Below the pieces are notes generated by a model that was given only the letters and a program-made list of their open reading frames with translations, searched no databases and was not told the origin of the DNA. Below, in pieces: positions 60,382 through 64,000 of a DNA stretch of 64,000 nucleotides. Position 1 is the stretch's first letter. Every line of letters starts with the position of its first letter. The position numbers and the translations under genes were made by a program. This stretch comes from Monosporascus cannonballus (taxonomy: Eukaryota; Ascomycota; Sordariomycetes; Xylariales): NCBI GenBank assembly GCA_004154925.1, contig QJNS01000066.1, positions 266,146 through 330,145 on the forward strand, written 5' to 3'.

Positions 60382-61593
60382 ATCATCGAAGATCGCCCAG
60401 ACGGAGACCAGAAGTTGATTTTGGCTTGAGGACCTGCTATCGGTTCCGAGGGCCGTTCCTAACCCTGATGACCCCCTGGATAGCCGAATGGAAGCCGGTT
60501 TTCTCAATCCGTTCAATGCATCGGCAGCCCCGGGCCAAGACTCGGATTCCGACTCTCTTATATTCGAGGATGGGAAGGAGAGCTTGCAACCGTCGAAGCA
60601 GGTCAAGCAAACTGAGTGCCCGCTGAGAGACCTCAAGAAGAGATCGACAGTGTAGGTAGCGATAAGAACGTCTGAGAAAAATAGTGAAAGGCAGCCTCCC
60701 ATATAGTCCGAACTTCAGAAGGGGTAAGTGGGTCTAGGTAAGAAGCGGAGAGACTGCTGATCATGGTTAAGGTCCGTAGAGCTATCCGAAAGCTGGGATC
60801 ATTGTGAGAAGGCTTTCGCTGCTAAGCTGGCGCATAGTCCCCTAATGGTCTACCCCTTCAGGGAATGAAAGAGGAAGCAGTCGCTACTGGGTCACTGAAA
60901 GTTAGAAAGAAGCGTACCGTAGAAAATGAGATGCACTCGATTTCTGGTCCTCCTTAACTGCCCACCGTATCACCGTCCGCCTCCGCCATCTTCTTGTATT
61001 AAGCCGCTCTATTTAGACTGGAAGCCCCCTGACAAGTTTGATAATAAGGTGGGTGCATAGTAGTGGAGGGAGACACCCCAAATACCACAACGCGATAGGA
61101 AAGAGGGGCCGAGACCTAGGGACTAGGAATCAGGGCGATGCATGTACGCCTACTATCTCGCATGGCACAGTACGGCACCCAGGACAACCTCCGCCCTTGT
61201 CCCCTGCCCTAGACCGAAGACCTTGGCCAACTAAGTCGAAACCCGCAACGAGCCTCAGGACGTGCAACTGCTTTCGTTCCCCTCCATAGACCGCCACACG
61301 ATTTTAATCGCATCATAGGGCCGAAGCAGCCAGGCTTCTGGAGGCGACCCTCTCCGCGCCTTCTCTTCCCAGAATTAGGATGATGAACTATGCCCAATGA
61401 CCCGGAAAAAAGAGGTCGAATCATCTAGCATTCGTGAACGGCCCCAAGGTCCTAAGGTCCTTAGCACACATCATGTCGTGGCGATCAACGAAGCCCGTGG
61501 TATATTAATTCTCGCGCTCGTTCCTACACCTAGTCCATCAAGCGCGGCTTACTCCGTCCGTCCGCCTACACCCCGCGTTCCATTCCCTATCCC
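60382..61593. other. Intergenic, no gene seen
   Basis: About 1.2 kb with only short frames on both strands and no recognised domain. The part near 61593 is the 3' side of the DUF7053-like gene; the long plus frames there are shadows of it. Confidence 0.5.
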
Positions 61594-62226
61594 CTACGCG
61601 GCAGCCGTAGCAGCGATAGCGCTCGCGCCCGCGGGCGCCACGTTCTCCCTCGCGGTGCCGGCCTTATCGCGGTCCTCGACCAGGCGGCCGATGATCTTCT
61701 TATGCAGGCCGCCCCTGTTCTTCTCGACCTGGCCCCTGACGACGCTGAGGATAGGCATGGGGGCCGAGATGGTAGCGTCCTGGACGAGCTCCAGTTCGCC
61801 CTCTTCCTCCTCGCCCTCGCCCTCGCCCTTCTCCCCCTTTTCCTTCCGCCGCATGCTCCAGATGGTATCGAACACGACGCCGCCCTTGCTGCGGATCCTG
61901 ACGAAGATTCCGTGCTCGAAATCGGCGATCTCGACTTCGCTGCGCACGTTGGACGCGAAGAACGGGTTCTCGACGACGTCGACAACCTCGTAGCACTTGA
62001 CGGCGGGGGCCCCTAGGGGCTCGCCGATCTCGGCGGGGAGGCGGTAGTGCTGCTTGGCCTTGGCTGCGGTGCCGGCCGCCGCGTGCGGCGCCGCGATGCT
62101 GTGCGATGCATAGTGCGGGTCGCAGCGCAGGAAGAAGTCGTGATCCTGCAGCAGCGCGACGGCGGCCTCGCGCGTCACGCCCCGCGGGATCATCGACACG
62201 TTGACCATCTTGTGCGTCGACGTCAC
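61594..62226 (-). CDS. DUF7053-like fungal protein, 210 aa
   Basis: An intronless frame starting MTSTHKMVNVSMIPRG. The core (about 10-190) has the alternating strand pattern of a small START/SRPBCC-like fold: ALLQDHDFFLRCDPHY, YEVVDVVENPFF, then SEVEIADFEHGIFVRIRS and LVQDATISAPMPIL. This resembles the fungal-only DUF7053 family, which I recall from similar start and middle motifs; the assignment is by memory. A Glu/Lys/Gly-rich insert (KEKGEKGEGEGEEEEGE) lies near 130-147, and the C-terminus is Ala-rich. Function unknown. The locus is GC-rich in third positions. A start at Met7 is possible. Confidence 0.75.
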   Translation of the reverse strand: MTSTHKMVNVSMIPRGVTREAAVALLQDHDFFLRCDPHYASHSIAAPHAAAGTAAKAKQHYRLPAEIGEPLGAPAVKCYEVVDVVENPFFASNVRSEVEIADFEHGIFVRIRSKGGVVFDTIWSMRRKEKGEKGEGEGEEEEGELELVQDATISAPMPILSVVRGQVEKNRGGLHKKIIGRLVEDRDKAGTARENVAPAGASAIAATAAA

Positions 62227-64000
62227 GGCGTTCGTTATGCCTTTGAACCCTGCGCAGGAGGGCGCGCCTCCGCGCCACGCGATGCCGGGCCATCGTCCCC
62301 CTACCCCCGCCTGCCGCCGTCTGGTCTTCCCGGCCTGGCCTTCTCGCCTGGCCTGCCGTGAGTCCCGGCTATCTGGAGGCTCAAAGAAGGCGGGAAGCGG
62401 AGGGGAGGGGATGGCGCGACATGGCGTGGTTGGGCGCGCGATCGTTAGCCATGCTAGCTCATCTCAAACTGTGGCTCATTGCTCCGATGGAATGCGTGCC
62501 GGCTGGCATCCCTCATACAGTCAAAGCCTGGTCATGTGCTGCGATATATATTCGCGCTTTCGAATAGGTACATGCCATCTCGATATCAAACACATTAATC
62601 CCATAGTCGGCATCCACGCCTTGCCGGGCATTCCCCTCGTCGCATCGTACCGAATGGTATGCGATGCAGATCACGAGACACAATCCTCATCCGCCTCTTA
62701 AGTCCGAACGATTATCAATTGCGGGGATAGGGAAAAGAGCGGCGGCGGGGACTGGATATCGGCGCCTAGGACGATACCCAGAGACGGAAAAAGAAATATA
62801 AGAAAGCATTGAACTTACAAGACATGTTGGGCCACGATTCTCGAGTCTTGATGAGACTAGGAAAGACGGACGGTGGCAGGTGAGAGTGTGTAAATAACGG
62901 ATGTCCGTTTCGAGTCTCGATCGAGGATGGGTATGTATAAGTTGGTATACGGTCTATGGAGTACGCAACGTATGATCGCCGGCCGAAAAGAGAACCAAGC
63001 AAAATATTCCCAGAATCTATCTTGACTAACAAAGGGGGGTATTGGAATTTGGGTTGACGCGTAAGGTCGGTCAATTGATAATGATTGCGGAAGGAGAGAT
63101 GTTGTAGAATGCAGCACGAGGCATGTAGTTCGAGCTTACAGCCTTGTTACTTTAAAGAAGTTGATTTGGGAGGCGCATATGCAGGAGGTAAGAACACAGC
63201 CTCAAGCTCTTACGTACGCCACGCCCTGCCACTGCATGATACCTCAGGTATATACTTAGGTACTGTACATTACCTATGCGCGCGCGACGCCGACTTTCTT
63301 TTCATACATGTACTTACACCGTAGTTATTTTCGTACTGTAGCACGTGTCACGGCTTCGGTCGCACGACATGCTTTTAAGCCTATACGTCACTTCACCTAC
63401 CCTAATGCAGGGGCTTTCTGCGTCCATTCGCGCTTGATTAGAGAGCGCTCCCACGCACCAAAGGGGCGATCAGGAGGCGCGAGGATCCAGTAATCCAGGG
63501 TCAGGTCAGGAGCCCGCCGGAGCGGTAGGCGGGTTTAGACTACCCGGCGGAGGGCAGTGCTAAGTACGCGGCGCGAACGAATCAGAGCGGCGATCAGGTG
63601 GCGCTGGTCCGATCTCAGGATTGGAAACGGGGACCCTTTTTTGGGCAAAGGTGCGGCTATATCCGGAGACCTTGCCAACTTACAGCTTGAGGATAGGGGG
63701 TTAGGATTGCATAATTGGGACAAGGACCAAGAAAATATCCATCACATTCCAAAATTCAAGAACCACGTCGGATACGTCGTATAATCCTCCAAACATGATT
63801 CACTCTACAAGCCTACGCGGGCTTGGATCTAGATAGGAGTGCCATAAACCACCTACTGCCCAAAGTGTAATACGGAGACACCTATAAAAATAGAGGCTTA
63901 TTCTAGCCCATTATTTCCTACCTGAGTAGTACGTAAGGGTATCTTATATATGTATGTACTCTGCCGCCTTGTGCCTGCAATCAACCAAACAACCGCCCCA
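62227..64000. other. Gene-poor end of the window
   Basis: About 1.8 kb with only short overlapping frames (up to 166 codons on plus near 62201-62701, mostly antisense to the upstream region of the DUF7053-like gene). No domain, tRNA or repeat pair was recognised. Near 63466-63610 a short imperfect repeat (GCGATCAGG(A/T)GGCGC) occurs twice, and some GC-rich sequence surrounds it. Confidence 0.45.

Noticed and set aside
61397..62361. Long plus-strand frames over the DUF7053-like gene
   Set aside because: They are antisense shadows caused by the high third-position GC of the minus-strand gene.
63480..63640. A GC-rich segment considered as a tRNA or structured RNA gene
   Set aside because: No cloverleaf, anticodon arm or B-box sequence could be drawn; only a short imperfect repeat is visible.

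Overview
The window is nuclear DNA of a filamentous ascomycete (Pezizomycotina). The evidence is short GT..AG introns of 50-170 bp, fungal-only families (DUF3632-like, DUF7053-like, fungal ankyrin proteins) and a sharp split between ordinary GC gene islands and extremely AT-rich blocks full of broken retrotransposons. The AT-rich blocks look like the product of repeat-induced point mutation (RIP): pol and transposase frames are legible but interrupted mostly by TAA/TAG/TGA, and ruined Trp, Cys, Gln and Gly codons fit C-to-T changes on either strand. I cannot name the class or species.

Layout. 1-12.1 kb: RIPed nested retroelements (gypsy copy A, carrying a Fot1/pogo-like DNA transposon and itself sitting in the RT gene of gypsy copy D, then a chromodomain-bearing gypsy 3' end and repeated LTRs). 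12.1-14.3 kb: GC-normal DNA ending in an FAD-linked oxidoreductase gene (minus). 14.5-15.4 kb: a GGTACC-rich repeat, an AT-rich stretch and a small hAT-like MITE. 16.2-17.9 kb: a 14-TM MFS exporter (plus), divergent from the oxidoreductase. 18.44-19.30 kb: a TA-flanked inverted-repeat element. 19.3-20.6 kb: GC-normal DNA without a recognisable gene. 20.6-48.1 kb: a 27 kb gene-free AT desert holding two gypsy elements in a tail-to-tail palindrome (H and I), a 5'-truncated gypsy (E) carrying a second Fot1/pogo-like copy, a nearly complete gypsy on the minus strand (B), and a solo LTR with a perfect 5-bp target duplication. 48.28-48.53 kb: an almost unmutated LTR that marks the edge.

49-64 kb is a GC-normal to GC-rich gene island: a secreted GH29 alpha-L-fucosidase with a C-terminal discoidin-like domain; a CorA/Mnr2-type magnesium transporter; a broken DUF3632-like gene; a class V aminotransferase (isopenicillin N epimerase-like) with homopolymer frameshifts; an ankyrin protein with a fungal N-terminal domain (four exons); and a DUF7053-like protein. 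Of the six gene loci here, two look like pseudogenes.

The genes do not form an obvious pathway. The one suggestive pair is the oxidoreductase and MFS exporter isolated between two RIPed blocks. The main value of the window is its readable transposon stratigraphy: who inserted into whom, with an empty site, TA duplications, LTR duplications and a palindromic pair. I found no CRISPR array, rRNA or tRNA, and no convincing undescribed system.
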